Source: an uncultured Bacteroidia bacterium
GTDB taxonomy: Bacteria > Bacteroidota > Bacteroidia > Bacteroidales > Prolixibacteraceae
Assembly: GCA_903850335.1 (NCBI GenBank)
Contig: CAINLJ010000245.1
Location: forward strand, 1-35,248
Direction of reading: 5' to 3'
DNA length: 35,248 nucleotides
Shown here: in pieces, positions 16,501-24,850 of the stretch
Position numbering within the stretch: position 1 is the stretch's first letter
How the letters are laid out: each line of letters begins with the position of its first letter
Made by a program: the position numbers and the translations under genes
The notes under the pieces: generated by a model
The model's database searches: none
What the model saw: only the letters and a program-made list of their open reading frames with translations
Told to the model about the DNA's origin: nothing

Positions 16501-17067
16501 AACAATAACCCATACATTGTTTTTGTTGGCTCTTCCGGTGATACTGATTTTTTGGGATACCCCTTTTTTAAGCCAGGATGCCGGAGCAATGAGTGACATA
16601 TAGCCATGATTTCCTTCCTGATCGTCAGCTTGAACAGTTGTAAATGAAAGTTTTCCTCCATCTGCTGACGTAACCTCCCATTCCTTGTTCAGTGAGGAGA
16701 CGATCTCAAACCGCTTTACACCATTTACAAATACGTCAAAAATATTGGGGTCCTTAATGCGGTTTACAGAGGCAATCCAAAGGAATCCAGCCTGTTGTCC
16801 GGTAAAAGTATCCTGCAAAGTTTGTGTTTCCCACTCGATTGCCATTGTCCCATCCGAACATCTTGTGATCATTCCCTCCGTTACATCAGTCCTAAAATTG
16901 TGGTAGGAAAATGCATTTTGGCCGGTATTCTTTTGAAAACCTTCGAGCCAGGATTTCGATTTTTCTGCAAGATTATATAATCCCTGCCTGTTAATTTCTG
17001 TAGCAGAGACTTTAGATACTGTAATGGATACAAGCAGGGACAGTATGAGCAGTCTGAATTTGTTCAT
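13516..17067 (-). CDS. GH38-type alpha-mannosidase (secreted)
   Basis: A large secreted protein of 1183 residues with a signal peptide (~22 residues). The N-terminal ~330 residues are an extra beta-rich part not found in minimal GH38 enzymes. The GH38 barrel begins near 338 with ILLMNSSHQDIAWMDS, where H347 and D349 are zinc ligands. It continues to YWNEDVPGRTLQMAQLMRKAG, where D459 is the likely nucleophile, and a helical section (~630-690) precedes the C-terminal beta domains. It should cleave alpha-mannosides in the periplasm, though the exact linkage cannot be told. It starts 8 bp after the epimerase-family gene and precedes the URO-D-like gene by 78 bp, so all are probably co-transcribed. 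Confidence 0.9.
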   Translation of the reverse strand: MNKFRLLILSLLVSITVSKVSATEINRQGLYNLAEKSKSWLEGFQKNTGQNAFSYHNFRTDVTEGMITRCSDGTMAIEWETQTLQDTFTGQQAGFLWIASVNRIKDPNIFDVFVNGVKRFEIVSSLNKEWEVTSADGGKLSFTTVQADDQEGNHGYMSLIAPASWLKKGVSQKISITGRANKNNVWVIVYQASDALSYLQNSLKYDLNLKLEASEKEGSLECRIIGDSYLNGNEISFSSLGKTKKIQLKQDAKGSLAVFNLPLKARNKPFTLSDLQGEIIGVKSFGEATKSTRFLNKAVLSNQSSVTDGRIIIEANRTYDPNTVAGLFTLSNSILGKGQILLMNSSHQDIAWMDSPEKCVIERDTMLLTPLFRLAGQDKNYRFDIEDALMIREFFQRHPDKKPLLKQMFADGRLSCGSTFIQPYEEMYSGEALARQFYFGAKWLKDEFNYDATVYWNEDVPGRTLQMAQLMRKAGTKSLMISRHNRGIFNWYSPDGSYVTVFSPGHYGDAFMSLNRNFNEAAQFISKTSMDWEKFYTAKSPSPVIPILSDWDMSPSKDYSHLINNWENIHELPNEQGKNILLNLPRFKVATTPEFFESLLKQNPQLPVIKGERPAVWLYIHGPSHQKALKASREADILLTIAEKFSAINSIIDGSFTNYPQTKLTNAWEAKIFPDHGWGGKHGDITDAFFQSKYEFAKSEAEKIVDKSLNELASKIKTNNKKGRPVVVFNSMNQSRTDKVVVPLNFNKAEIFGIELIDISGKALSTQLGAAQYYEDGSIKSADLHFLADTVPSIGFTTYYLKNAKKTEQKPAPEFRNQAENKFYRITFGDGGLTSVYDKELGEELIDGGKFKAGEVFTMHSEGNGAGEFADIQKPDMKDFDKTGNYQTKWEIEEDGPVFTKYKFRQHIKFAVIQQHIKVFHDQKRIDFEPEILNWEGVLYHEYRMALPLNMTDGKVAYEVPFGVVEVGKDEIQGAAGERYRTECKNVHPRGIQNWIGSDNSRFGVTLSSSVVVADWIDPTDNPIKNQVLQPILLASRKSCHWEGNDYLQTGNHSFSFSFTSHKPGWKNGASFGHESNEKLIAVLPAHRFDNASLPESCSFFKTNGSNVIVSTIKKGEDSDCLIIRVAEMEGKEQEIVLQSFRQIKNAKHTSLIEADGEPINSKESGVTVNLGHNAIETVKISF

Positions 17068-17075
17068 TCTGATTG

Positions 17076-18335
17076 TTATTTATTGTTTATCAGGGAATTG
17101 ATTCTTGTAATAAGTTCCATCATGGCGCGTCCGTTATGGTATGGGCATTTCCATGGATCAATTTTCCAGTCATTGCGGTAATAAGGAGACGGATCATCTG
17201 CCGGTTCTTCCAGGTAAGGAACACCAAGCCGGCTGACTTTTGTGAACCATTCACCATGTTTATGATCGATCAAACAGGTGTCTATGAAATTCCAGGATAG
17301 TTTTAGTTTCTCCCAGTAGGCTGTATCTGAAGTCATTTGGAGCCCATTCATGAGTGCGACAAGAGTTTCGGCTTGAGGCCACCAATGTTTATTTGTTCGC
17401 AGATGACTACCAAAACGTGTTGATTCGAGGAAGAGACCTCCGTCCTTGTCTATTCCAACCCGTTCAACCGCCTGGAGCATTTTGATTGACAGAGGTTTCA
17501 TCTTTTGGATAATCTCCTGATCTCCCAAAATTTCAGCTGCTTCCCATAGCAACCACGATGCTTCGATATCGTGTCCAAAGGAGCACGTGCCTTTCGAAGC
17601 TTCAGCTTCTGTAAATTGTTCATCAAAGAAAATGCCCAGATGACCGCTTTTACGAATGATTTTGTCGATAAACAATTCGAGTAATTCCTTTAACCGGTGG
17701 CGTACAAGGTCGTCTTTGCATACTTTATAAAATGCAGCATAGGCTTCCATGATATGCAGGTGTGTATTCATCGAACGGGGTTCATTGTTATCTGCCATCC
17801 GGTTTTCGGAATACAAATGCCAGTCGCGGGTAAAGGCCTCAAAATAACCTGGATTGTGCGGATCTTTTGTTTTTTCCTCCAGTAAGGAGAAATATTCTCT
17901 GAGCAGTTGTAAAAGCTCAGGATTTTGGTTCAATTCATAATACTTACTTAACGAATAGAGGACGAATGCCTGAGCATAGGTATGTTTTATGTCGTCGAGA
18001 GGTTTGTTTTCAGAGTCGACGCTCATCAGATATCCCCCGTTTACCGGATCTGAAAAGTATTTCATAAGAACCTGGTAGGCGCGGTCGGCAATTAGTGCAT
18101 ATTGGGCATTGTTAAAATTTTTTGCTGCTTCGGAGAAGGTCCACAGGATTCGTGCATTCAGGACACAGGATTTTGGTGCGCCGGCTATTGGATTACCCTC
18201 AAGGTCCACTGCACCATAAAAGCCGTCTCCATCTTTTTCGATGGAGTATTTCATCCAAAATGACAGGATATCTTCATGTAATTCATGCCCGAAAATATTT
18301 GAATATTCTAACAACTGGCTGTTCATTGATTCCAT
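17076..18335 (-). CDS. AGE-family epimerase, cellobiose 2-epimerase-like
   Basis: A 419-residue cytosolic (alpha/alpha)6-barrel enzyme of the N-acylglucosamine 2-epimerase superfamily. The motifs fit the cellobiose 2-epimerase branch: N-x-H-L-H (H192, H194), SFGHDIEASWLLWEAA (H255), KHWWPQAE (316-323) and KCPYHNGRAM (H400). In that branch such histidines act as the general acid/base. It would interconvert a beta-linked glucose and mannose residue at the reducing end of a disaccharide. Beside an alpha-mannosidase, a mannose isomerase or mannoside epimerase activity is also possible. It has no signal peptide and is the first gene of its operon, diverging from the cytochrome gene. The start may be the ATG at 18335 or at 18326. 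Confidence 0.88.
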   Translation of the reverse strand: MESMNSQLLEYSNIFGHELHEDILSFWMKYSIEKDGDGFYGAVDLEGNPIAGAPKSCVLNARILWTFSEAAKNFNNAQYALIADRAYQVLMKYFSDPVNGGYLMSVDSENKPLDDIKHTYAQAFVLYSLSKYYELNQNPELLQLLREYFSLLEEKTKDPHNPGYFEAFTRDWHLYSENRMADNNEPRSMNTHLHIMEAYAAFYKVCKDDLVRHRLKELLELFIDKIIRKSGHLGIFFDEQFTEAEASKGTCSFGHDIEASWLLWEAAEILGDQEIIQKMKPLSIKMLQAVERVGIDKDGGLFLESTRFGSHLRTNKHWWPQAETLVALMNGLQMTSDTAYWEKLKLSWNFIDTCLIDHKHGEWFTKVSRLGVPYLEEPADDPSPYYRNDWKIDPWKCPYHNGRAMMELITRINSLINNK

Positions 18336-18470
18336 AATTTTAAAGGATAGAGTTATCTCTTACAAACATCGAAAATTTTTATTACTCAGTTAAGAAAAAT
18401 CTGGATTTTGTAAGTTATTAATAATCAATTTAAATTATTGGAATATTTTTTATTTATGAAAGTTGTTATA

Positions 18471-18478
18471 TAGATTTG
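18471..18478 (+). promoter_or_regulatory. Candidate -7 element for the redox operon
   Basis: TAGATTTG matches TAnnTTTG exactly. It would place the transcript start around 18484, upstream of the ATG at 18506 and downstream of a TTG at 18476. This supports the ATG as the true start of the cytochrome gene. Confidence 0.5.
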
Positions 18479-18505
18479 CCGTACAACTTACTAAACAAAC
18501 TCACC

Positions 18506-19015
18506 ATGCCACAACACATCAAGCGCCTGATAGGCGTGTTTGCTATTTTTATAGTATTGTTTCTGGTTATGCGCCAGGTTTTGAAACCAAGCTCATTTGG
18601 AGAGCTAGGACATTTTAGGGCAAAGGCTATTTATGAGAATACCTTAAGGCCGATGCATTATACGATTGCGGATAGTTGCACGAAATGTCATAAGTCTATC
18701 CGGGCAGACAAAGACCAGGGATTTCACAAAAAGCTCAAGTGTGAGGTTTGCCATGGCCCGGGATTGAAACATTCACTTTTTGCGAATCAGTTTAAGGGGA
18801 AGGAATTGCCAGACTCCCTCATATTGTACAAGCCCGGAGAACGTAAGGATTGTGCAATTTGTCATCAGATTAACGCAGCCAGGATTAAAATACTCTTCGA
18901 CACTATCAATAATACAATGATCAAACAGATTGATGTTGCCGAACACAATCCTCCCGATTTAAAGGCCAATGAACCTGCCAAATGTATTGATTGTCATAAT
19001 CCTCATCAGCCATGA
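18506..19015 (+). CDS. Membrane-anchored tetraheme cytochrome c
   Basis: A 169-residue protein with an uncleaved N-terminal membrane helix (~8-24) and a periplasmic part holding four CxxCH haem c sites: CTKCH (58), CEVCH (79), CAICH (116) and CIDCH (160, close to the C-terminus). Further histidines (H51, H74, H90, H146) may be axial ligands. I chose the ATG at 18506 over an in-frame TTG at 18476 because the promoter element covers the latter. The stop overlaps the next start (ATGA), so it is translationally coupled to the ferredoxin subunit. It probably passes electrons between the quinone-linked membrane module and a periplasmic partner. The size and haem number recall NrfB/NrfH- or Tmc-like small multihaem proteins, but the family is not certain. 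Confidence 0.85.
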   Translation: MPQHIKRLIGVFAIFIVLFLVMRQVLKPSSFGELGHFRAKAIYENTLRPMHYTIADSCTKCHKSIRADKDQGFHKKLKCEVCHGPGLKHSLFANQFKGKELPDSLILYKPGERKDCAICHQINAARIKILFDTINNTMIKQIDVAEHNPPDLKANEPAKCIDCHNPHQP

Positions 19016-19782
19016 AAAACGAAAAAAATAGTCTTACAAGAAGAGATTTCTTCAAAGCTGGTACGATTCTGGCCAGCGGCGTTGCTATTGCCGGATCAGC
19101 AGTCATCCCTTATGACGGCGTACTTTTTGCAGCCGAAGCACCCGGAGCAAAAGGAAAATGGTATGGCATAGGTATCGATATCAATAAGTGTATCGGTTGT
19201 GGAAGATGTGCAAACGCCTGTAAACAAGAAAATAATGTACCCAAGGATCCGTTTTATTTCCGTTCATGGGTAGAGCAATATACGATAAAGAATGATGGTT
19301 CTGTCCTCGTCGAATCTCCCAATGGCGGCATTGACGGATTTAAACAATCTGTGCCTGACAAGGAAATTTTCAAATCATTCTTTGTCCCAAAAATGTGTAA
19401 CCATTGTGCTAAATCCCCTTGTACCCAGGTGTGCCCGGTGGGAGCAACTTTTGAAACAGAGGAAGGAATTGTTCTTGTTGATGAGAATTATTGCATTGGC
19501 TGCAGGTATTGCGTACAGGCATGTCCTTATGGTTGCAGGTATATTCACCCGGATAAGGGAACTGTTGATAAGTGCACCTTATGCTTCCACAGACTTAAAA
19601 AAGGGTATCAGCCTGCCTGTTTTGAAATATGTCCTACCGAGGCAAGAATTTTTGGTGATCTGAATGATCCTGGAAGTAAATTGAACTACTTCCTTAAAAA
19701 TCATACCTGTATGGTTGTTAAGCCGCATTTGAATACTGGTTCAAAATTATTTTATAACGCAATAAGTCCGGAGGTCAGATAA
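19012..19782 (+). CDS. Tat-exported four-[4Fe-4S] ferredoxin subunit (NrfC/DmsB-like)
   Basis: A 256-residue electron-transfer subunit. It opens with a Tat signal, T-R-R-D-F-F-K-A-G (9-17), followed by a hydrophobic stretch. Sixteen cysteines in four groups would hold four [4Fe-4S] clusters: C60/63/66/70 (CIGCGRCANAC), C129/132/137/141, C161/164/167/171 (CIGCRYCVQAC) and C188/191/203/207. This is the standard arrangement of NrfC, PsrB, DmsB and the Hmc/Qrc/ACIII iron-sulfur subunits. Overlap with the cytochrome gene and a 1-bp gap to the NrfD-type gene imply a stable periplasmic complex. No molybdopterin catalytic subunit is in the window. Confidence 0.92.
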   Translation: MKNEKNSLTRRDFFKAGTILASGVAIAGSAVIPYDGVLFAAEAPGAKGKWYGIGIDINKCIGCGRCANACKQENNVPKDPFYFRSWVEQYTIKNDGSVLVESPNGGIDGFKQSVPDKEIFKSFFVPKMCNHCAKSPCTQVCPVGATFETEEGIVLVDENYCIGCRYCVQACPYGCRYIHPDKGTVDKCTLCFHRLKKGYQPACFEICPTEARIFGDLNDPGSKLNYFLKNHTCMVVKPHLNTGSKLFYNAISPEVR

Positions 19783-19783
19783 T

Positions 19784-20983
19784 ATGGAAGAACATTTACA
19801 AAATTTATACGAAGTTTTATCCAAAGTTGAAGGATATGTTTATCCGAATGAGGTAGAACTAAACTGGAGCATTCTAATCGTATTGTATCCTTATATTACC
19901 GGATTGGTAGCGGGTGCATTCATACTTGCTTCACTTGAACGCATCTTTAAGATCAAGATACTAAAACCTACTTATGGGCTTGCCTTACTGACTGCTTTTT
20001 CTTTTATGCTTGTCGCTACAATGCCTTTGGTCAGCCACCTGGGCAAACCAATGCGCGCCTACGAGATTATGATTACACCGCATTCAAGTTCAGCGATGGC
20101 TATCTTTGGATTTGTCTATTTGTGGTATCTGATGGTTGTTCTGTTTCTTGAAATCTGGTTTGATTATCGGCGGGATATGATTATTTGGGCGAATGAGTCG
20201 AAAGGGGTCAAACGATTTTTATATAAAATGCTGTCACTCTGGACAACAGACATATCACCCAAGGCAGTAGCCTTGGATGACCGGATAGGCTATATCGTAA
20301 CTGTTATTGGTATTCCTTCTGCTTTTTTGCTTCATGGATACGTCGGGTTTATTTTTGGATCAATTAAGGCAAATCCATGGTGGTCAACTGTATTGATGCC
20401 TGTGATCTTTTTATTCTCGGCCATGGTATCGGGTATTGCATTGGTTATGCTTGTGTATATCGTTTTGACAAGAATCAGAAAACAAGTGCTGGATATGGAT
20501 TGTCTGGACACCATAGCCAAATACCTGTTTTATATCCTGATCATTGATTTTACACTCGAAGGATTGGATCAGATTCACAGGATCTATGTTGCAGAGGAGT
20601 CTTTTGAGGCGTTGCATAAACTCGTCTTTGGCAAATTGTTTTATTCGTTGTTTATCTATCAGGGCATTTTTGGCACCCTTGTTCCACTTGCGACTTTGGG
20701 TACCCTTCAGTTTTATAAGCCTAAGGCAAAAATCCGGAGGGTAATTTATACTGTACTTCCGGTTTTGGTCTTAATGGGGATCTTTTTTATGCGCTGGAAT
20801 GTTGTAATCGGTGGTCAGCTGTTCTCTAAGAGTTTCTACGGTTATACAACTTTCAAGACCAGTCTGATCGGTGCTGAGGGTTATTTAATGGCTATCACCT
20901 GGTTAATAATTCCGTTTCTGATATTGTCCTTTCTATTGTGGCTCTTACCACCCTGGAAAAAGATTGAAACTAATCATGATTAA
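19784..20983 (+). CDS. NrfD/PsrC-type quinone-reactive membrane subunit
   Basis: A 399-residue polytopic inner-membrane protein with about ten hydrophobic helices; helix 1 begins at W28 after a soluble start. The P-Y-I-T-G-L-V-A-G-A-F-I-L-A segment and, in the next helix pair, LVSHLGKPMRAYEIM match the NrfD/PsrC family, where this region forms the quinone pocket. It would exchange electrons between menaquinol and the ferredoxin subunit. The ATG is 1 bp after the ferredoxin stop. A charged cytoplasmic or periplasmic loop (~125-165) separates two helix bundles. Confidence 0.92.
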   Translation: MEEHLQNLYEVLSKVEGYVYPNEVELNWSILIVLYPYITGLVAGAFILASLERIFKIKILKPTYGLALLTAFSFMLVATMPLVSHLGKPMRAYEIMITPHSSSAMAIFGFVYLWYLMVVLFLEIWFDYRRDMIIWANESKGVKRFLYKMLSLWTTDISPKAVALDDRIGYIVTVIGIPSAFLLHGYVGFIFGSIKANPWWSTVLMPVIFLFSAMVSGIALVMLVYIVLTRIRKQVLDMDCLDTIAKYLFYILIIDFTLEGLDQIHRIYVAEESFEALHKLVFGKLFYSLFIYQGIFGTLVPLATLGTLQFYKPKAKIRRVIYTVLPVLVLMGIFFMRWNVVIGGQLFSKSFYGYTTFKTSLIGAEGYLMAITWLIIPFLILSFLLWLLPPWKKIETNHD

Positions 20984-20997
20984 GGGAGGCTCTAATC

Positions 20998-22641
20998 ATG
21001 GACGCAGACGAAAATAACAAAAATGAAATCAATGAAATTCTGACACGGTTAAGTGTTCTTGAAGAACGAATTGCAAAACTCGAATTGGGCAAGGTTCAGC
21101 CGGCTAAAGTTCAGGCTTTTATTGATGCAGAACAGGATGATGAAGGAGTCGAATTTTCTGACCTTAATATTTCGATTAGTTCCATCTTTGAAACCAAACT
21201 TGGTGAATATGGGTTAGCATGGCTGGGGAATGTAGTGCTGTTTTTTGCAATTGCGTTTCTTTGGCAATACTTTAATGATCAGGGCAAGCCTTTGGTTTCC
21301 CTTATTGTCGGATTAATTAGTGTCTCAGGAGTATTTATATTGGCCCGTAATTTCCGGAACAGCTTTGCTTACATGTCGAAGATGTTTAACCTTTTCGGGT
21401 ACATCATCCTCTATTTTATTGTACTTCGACTCCATTTTTATACGGGTAATCCGCTCCTTGGGAGTGAGGCAGTTACTCTGATCTTACTATTAATTCTTGT
21501 AACGGTTCAATTTTATAATGCAGTCAAAAAACAGTCAACTGCCCTCCTCAAAATTGCGTTCACGCTTGCAGTAATCACTGCTTTTGTCAGTGAAACAACC
21601 CATACGTTTTTCCTCATTTCAATGATTACGGCCGGTTTGGCAGTTTACTTATTTTGGAAGTATAACTGGTGGAAGTCGATGATATATGTGTTGAGTATCA
21701 CATTTCTGGCTTATCTGATCTGGTTGCTTAAGGACCATGCGTGGCTGACGAAAACGCCCGGAGATTTTACCTTTCAATATGCTTTCACCTATTTTTCACT
21801 GACAACCGCTATCTATTCCTTAGTGGCTTTCCGCAAGCCTTCAACCCATTTCCCTGATCATACAATCCTCATGACGATACTGTTTGCTGGTATGGGTTAT
21901 TCGGCTTTAATGCTTTCGCTTGTTCTTCTGAGGTTCCAGCAGGCATACATACCATTTTTTACTGTGATATCGGTCTATAGCATTGGATATTCCGTTTTGT
22001 TGAAGCTTTATTCTCCCTGGAAATATTCACCGGCATTATACGCTTTATTCGGATTCTTCGCTATCAGTGTGACAATTACAGGAATATATCATTTCCCGGA
22101 TTCGTTCATGCTGTTGATTTGTCAGAGTTTTCTGGTTTTGATCCTTGCACTCTGGTACAGGTCTCACATCATTACTTTAATCAATACTTTCCTCCTATTG
22201 TTTCTTGCAATTGGGTATTATGCAACATCAGGTGAATTAAATACAGTGAATTTTACGATTCCGGCAGTTGCATTTTTATCGGCTCGTCTGATAAACTGGC
22301 AGAAGGAACGACTAAACATCAGAACTGATTTTATACGGAATATCTATCTTTTCACGTTATTTTTCTCCTTGCTTTATGCTACTCATAAAGGATTACCTGC
22401 CCAGTATATCACTGTAACCTGGTTATTTATTGCAGGTGTCTATTTTGTCCTTAGTGTCCTGATAAAAAGTATCAAGTACAGGTGGATGGGAATGGCTAAT
22501 TTGCTGGTTTCAGCTGTTTATCTGTTTATTGTCGATCTGGCAAAGACTGATCTTATTTTCAGAATACTGGCATTTCTGGCATTTGCCATTATATCAATAG
22601 GTATCTCTGCCTACTATGTCAAGAAACTTAAGAAGAGTTAA
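20998..22641 (+). CDS. DUF2339 predicted multi-pass membrane protein
   Basis: A 547-residue protein. Residues ~5-35 form a charged coiled coil (NEINEILTRLSVLEERIAKLEL), then a linker, then about 14 membrane helices. The E-T-K-L-G-E-Y-G-L-A-W-L-G-N-V-V-L-F-F segment before the first helix is typical of DUF2339 proteins, whose function is unknown. It is somewhat short for the family, which often exceeds 700 residues. A GGGAGG Shine-Dalgarno-like sequence, unusual in this phylum, lies just before the ATG, and the gap to the NrfD-type gene is 14 bp. It is therefore co-transcribed with the redox module, though no direct role in electron transfer can be read from it. Confidence 0.8.
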   Translation: MDADENNKNEINEILTRLSVLEERIAKLELGKVQPAKVQAFIDAEQDDEGVEFSDLNISISSIFETKLGEYGLAWLGNVVLFFAIAFLWQYFNDQGKPLVSLIVGLISVSGVFILARNFRNSFAYMSKMFNLFGYIILYFIVLRLHFYTGNPLLGSEAVTLILLLILVTVQFYNAVKKQSTALLKIAFTLAVITAFVSETTHTFFLISMITAGLAVYLFWKYNWWKSMIYVLSITFLAYLIWLLKDHAWLTKTPGDFTFQYAFTYFSLTTAIYSLVAFRKPSTHFPDHTILMTILFAGMGYSALMLSLVLLRFQQAYIPFFTVISVYSIGYSVLLKLYSPWKYSPALYALFGFFAISVTITGIYHFPDSFMLLICQSFLVLILALWYRSHIITLINTFLLLFLAIGYYATSGELNTVNFTIPAVAFLSARLINWQKERLNIRTDFIRNIYLFTLFFSLLYATHKGLPAQYITVTWLFIAGVYFVLSVLIKSIKYRWMGMANLLVSAVYLFIVDLAKTDLIFRILAFLAFAIISIGISAYYVKKLKKS

Positions 22642-22675
22642 AGTCCCGGCCCGACTTTGAGTCTGGCCGGGACTT
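22641..22675. terminator. Strong bidirectional intrinsic terminator
   Basis: AAGTCCCGGCC (22641-22651) and GGCCGGGACTT (22665-22675) form a perfect 11-bp stem with a 13-nt loop, A-rich on the left and T-rich on the right. It separates the plus-strand redox operon from the convergent minus-strand alpha-galactosidase and should serve both. Confidence 0.9.
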
Positions 22676-22687
22676 TATTCCGGACAT

Positions 22688-24733
22688 CTACTTAAGCATG
22701 TGATATCTGATCAATAGAGATGCCGGTTTTTGGGGAATTGTCAGTTCTATTCCGTTGATCAACTCCTGTCCGGTTTTGGTGATGTGCAGTCCGTAATCTT
22801 CAAAAAACAGATCATAGTTCGCCTTGAGTTCGATGCCTGATAGTCTGGCAGAGATTGATTCTGTGTTACTTCCGCCCCTGCGAAATGCGATAATTATACC
22901 ATCTTTTTTTTCGGGCCGGTTCATCTGGTAAGCAAGCCATACATTATCCCCCGTGTTATTTCTGCTTTCGGTCAGAGGGTAATAGTCGCAATAGTAGTAA
23001 TTTCTGAGGATCTTAAAATCCTCCATTCTTTTCTGAATTGCCGGAATAGGTTCGGAGGCTTTACCTGTAACCTCCCAGTTCATTACAGCCGTGGCACCTA
23101 AGCCTGATCTCAATACATACTGATCGGTTTTATAAATTGCAGTGCCATGGATGGGAAGGTAAAAGTTCAGTCCGTACGTATGACACTGGTACCCGTTCGG
23201 CTCACCATATTGATAATCGGTACGCCACAAGGGGGCACTTCGTGATGTAGTCTCAAGATCCAGACGACGGCCGCCACTGGCGCAATTATCGATCAAAAGA
23301 TTTGGAAATCTTGCCAACAGGCTGTCCCAAAAGGCGTAAAGGCCTTCTATATGCCTGATTTCGGAGATTCCGATACGGCCCGGCTTATCATTTGCTTCCC
23401 AATAGGGCATCGGATCAAAATTAAAATCCTGCCTGTAGTTATCAATTCCTTCATTTTGAATTAGATCACCAATAAGTTTTGTCAGCCAGGTTCGGGCGTC
23501 CTTGTTTCCAAGATCGAATAGGAAGTTATCATTTCCTTTTAGTTTGATCAGCCACTCGGGATGATCGTTGTCGATCATAGAACCGGGACTCACCCGTTCA
23601 GGCTCAAACCAGACCATAAATTTAGCACCTGTTGCATGAACCGCATCGGAAACTGGTTTTAATCCATGCGGAAAACGTTCCTTATCAACGGTCCAGTTGC
23701 CTACATTCTGCCACCATCCTCCCCTGGCCTTATCCCATCCACATCCTGTGTACCAGCCGGCATCGAGCCAGAATACCTCAGGAAGGATCCGAAATTGCTT
23801 GTAACGTTTGACAAGGGCAATGGCAAATTCTTCAGTAAGACAATTGTATTCACCACAGGGTTCGGGATCACCATAATCGAAGCTGCCTGATAATGGATAC
23901 TCAGCATAATTTCCGTTTATTTTTCTTGAATGATGTGCCAGTATGAACTTTCTGAACAAATTGTGACCAATCATCCTATCTTCACCGTTCCAGAATAGCA
24001 GAGCAATTTTAGGGCTTCTGATCTCCTCAGAAGGGTTTAGGGAAAGTTGCATTCTCTCCATTCCTGATTTAAGTGTGATTGTTCTTTCATCGGTCTGAGA
24101 AACGTCGGCATACCATTTGCCTGTCCAGCCAATTGCGACTACAATTCCCTGTTTTCCAGGTGTTTCAATATTAAAAAACGGAAATGCTGTATTATCGGAT
24201 GAACGACCACCGGATGGTGTCAAATATACAGACTTACCTATCTTTAATTTTTCATCTGTCGGTTGAAAATCATTACGCTGGGCGTCGCTTCCACGACTGT
24301 GATGAAGGATGAAAGTTCCTATATCCGATTTGAAAGACTGATCTGCAACAGCGGCTTTTTCAATCAGAGGAGTCCTGATTGATGAAGTATTTATAAAGTT
24401 CAGGACCCATTCAACAGCAGGGAAATCCGTAAAGATTGTAACTTTACATTTTACAACCAGACTGCCTTGAGGGTCGGAAAAAGAGTACACTACTTCTTCT
24501 GAATTTGTTTCAACCGGATTCAGTTTTTCGGCATTGAAAATCCAGTTTCCGATGAATTCCTCCGATTTTTTACCATCAAAAACAAATGAAAAAGGAGGGA
24601 CCTTACCTTTTCCAAAATGTTGACTGACCCACAATTTTACATCCGGAATGTTGCGTGGAATTCCTCGTTCAGTCTGACCATTTGCAATTATTGCGAAAAT
24701 TGTTAGTAGTAAAGCCAGGCAGTTTTTTTTCAT
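22688..24733 (-). CDS. GH36-type alpha-galactosidase (secreted)
   Basis: A 681-residue exported glycosidase with a ~19-residue signal peptide. Residues ~25-300 are the N-terminal beta-supersandwich. The barrel then shows FWLDAGWYTGCGWD (321-334), the W-F-E-P-E-R motif (375-380), and D-N-Y-R-Q-D-F-N, where D436 is the probable nucleophile. IDNCASGGRRLDLE (481-494) follows, then APLWRTDYQYGEP with D506 as candidate acid/base. This order is that of GH36/melibiase enzymes, which release terminal alpha-galactose. The C-terminal ~80 residues form the small beta domain. It lies 117 bp downstream of a sulfatase on the same strand, pointing to a sulfated galactan-like glycan. Confidence 0.92.
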   Translation of the reverse strand: MKKNCLALLLTIFAIIANGQTERGIPRNIPDVKLWVSQHFGKGKVPPFSFVFDGKKSEEFIGNWIFNAEKLNPVETNSEEVVYSFSDPQGSLVVKCKVTIFTDFPAVEWVLNFINTSSIRTPLIEKAAVADQSFKSDIGTFILHHSRGSDAQRNDFQPTDEKLKIGKSVYLTPSGGRSSDNTAFPFFNIETPGKQGIVVAIGWTGKWYADVSQTDERTITLKSGMERMQLSLNPSEEIRSPKIALLFWNGEDRMIGHNLFRKFILAHHSRKINGNYAEYPLSGSFDYGDPEPCGEYNCLTEEFAIALVKRYKQFRILPEVFWLDAGWYTGCGWDKARGGWWQNVGNWTVDKERFPHGLKPVSDAVHATGAKFMVWFEPERVSPGSMIDNDHPEWLIKLKGNDNFLFDLGNKDARTWLTKLIGDLIQNEGIDNYRQDFNFDPMPYWEANDKPGRIGISEIRHIEGLYAFWDSLLARFPNLLIDNCASGGRRLDLETTSRSAPLWRTDYQYGEPNGYQCHTYGLNFYLPIHGTAIYKTDQYVLRSGLGATAVMNWEVTGKASEPIPAIQKRMEDFKILRNYYYCDYYPLTESRNNTGDNVWLAYQMNRPEKKDGIIIAFRRGGSNTESISARLSGIELKANYDLFFEDYGLHITKTGQELINGIELTIPQKPASLLIRYHMLK

Positions 24734-24850
24734 AATTCGCTTATTGAAAGAGTTTATTATTCAGCACTTAAGTTGATAAAAAATATTCTCGCCACCAAAA
24801 CTCAAATTGGTTAGTTGACGGACAAAAGTGCACCAAAGGCATTCTCTGTA

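Noticed and set aside
18476-18505. TTG start for the tetraheme cytochrome
   Set aside because: It coincides with a TAGATTTG promoter element; the ATG at 18506 directly precedes the basic and hydrophobic membrane anchor.
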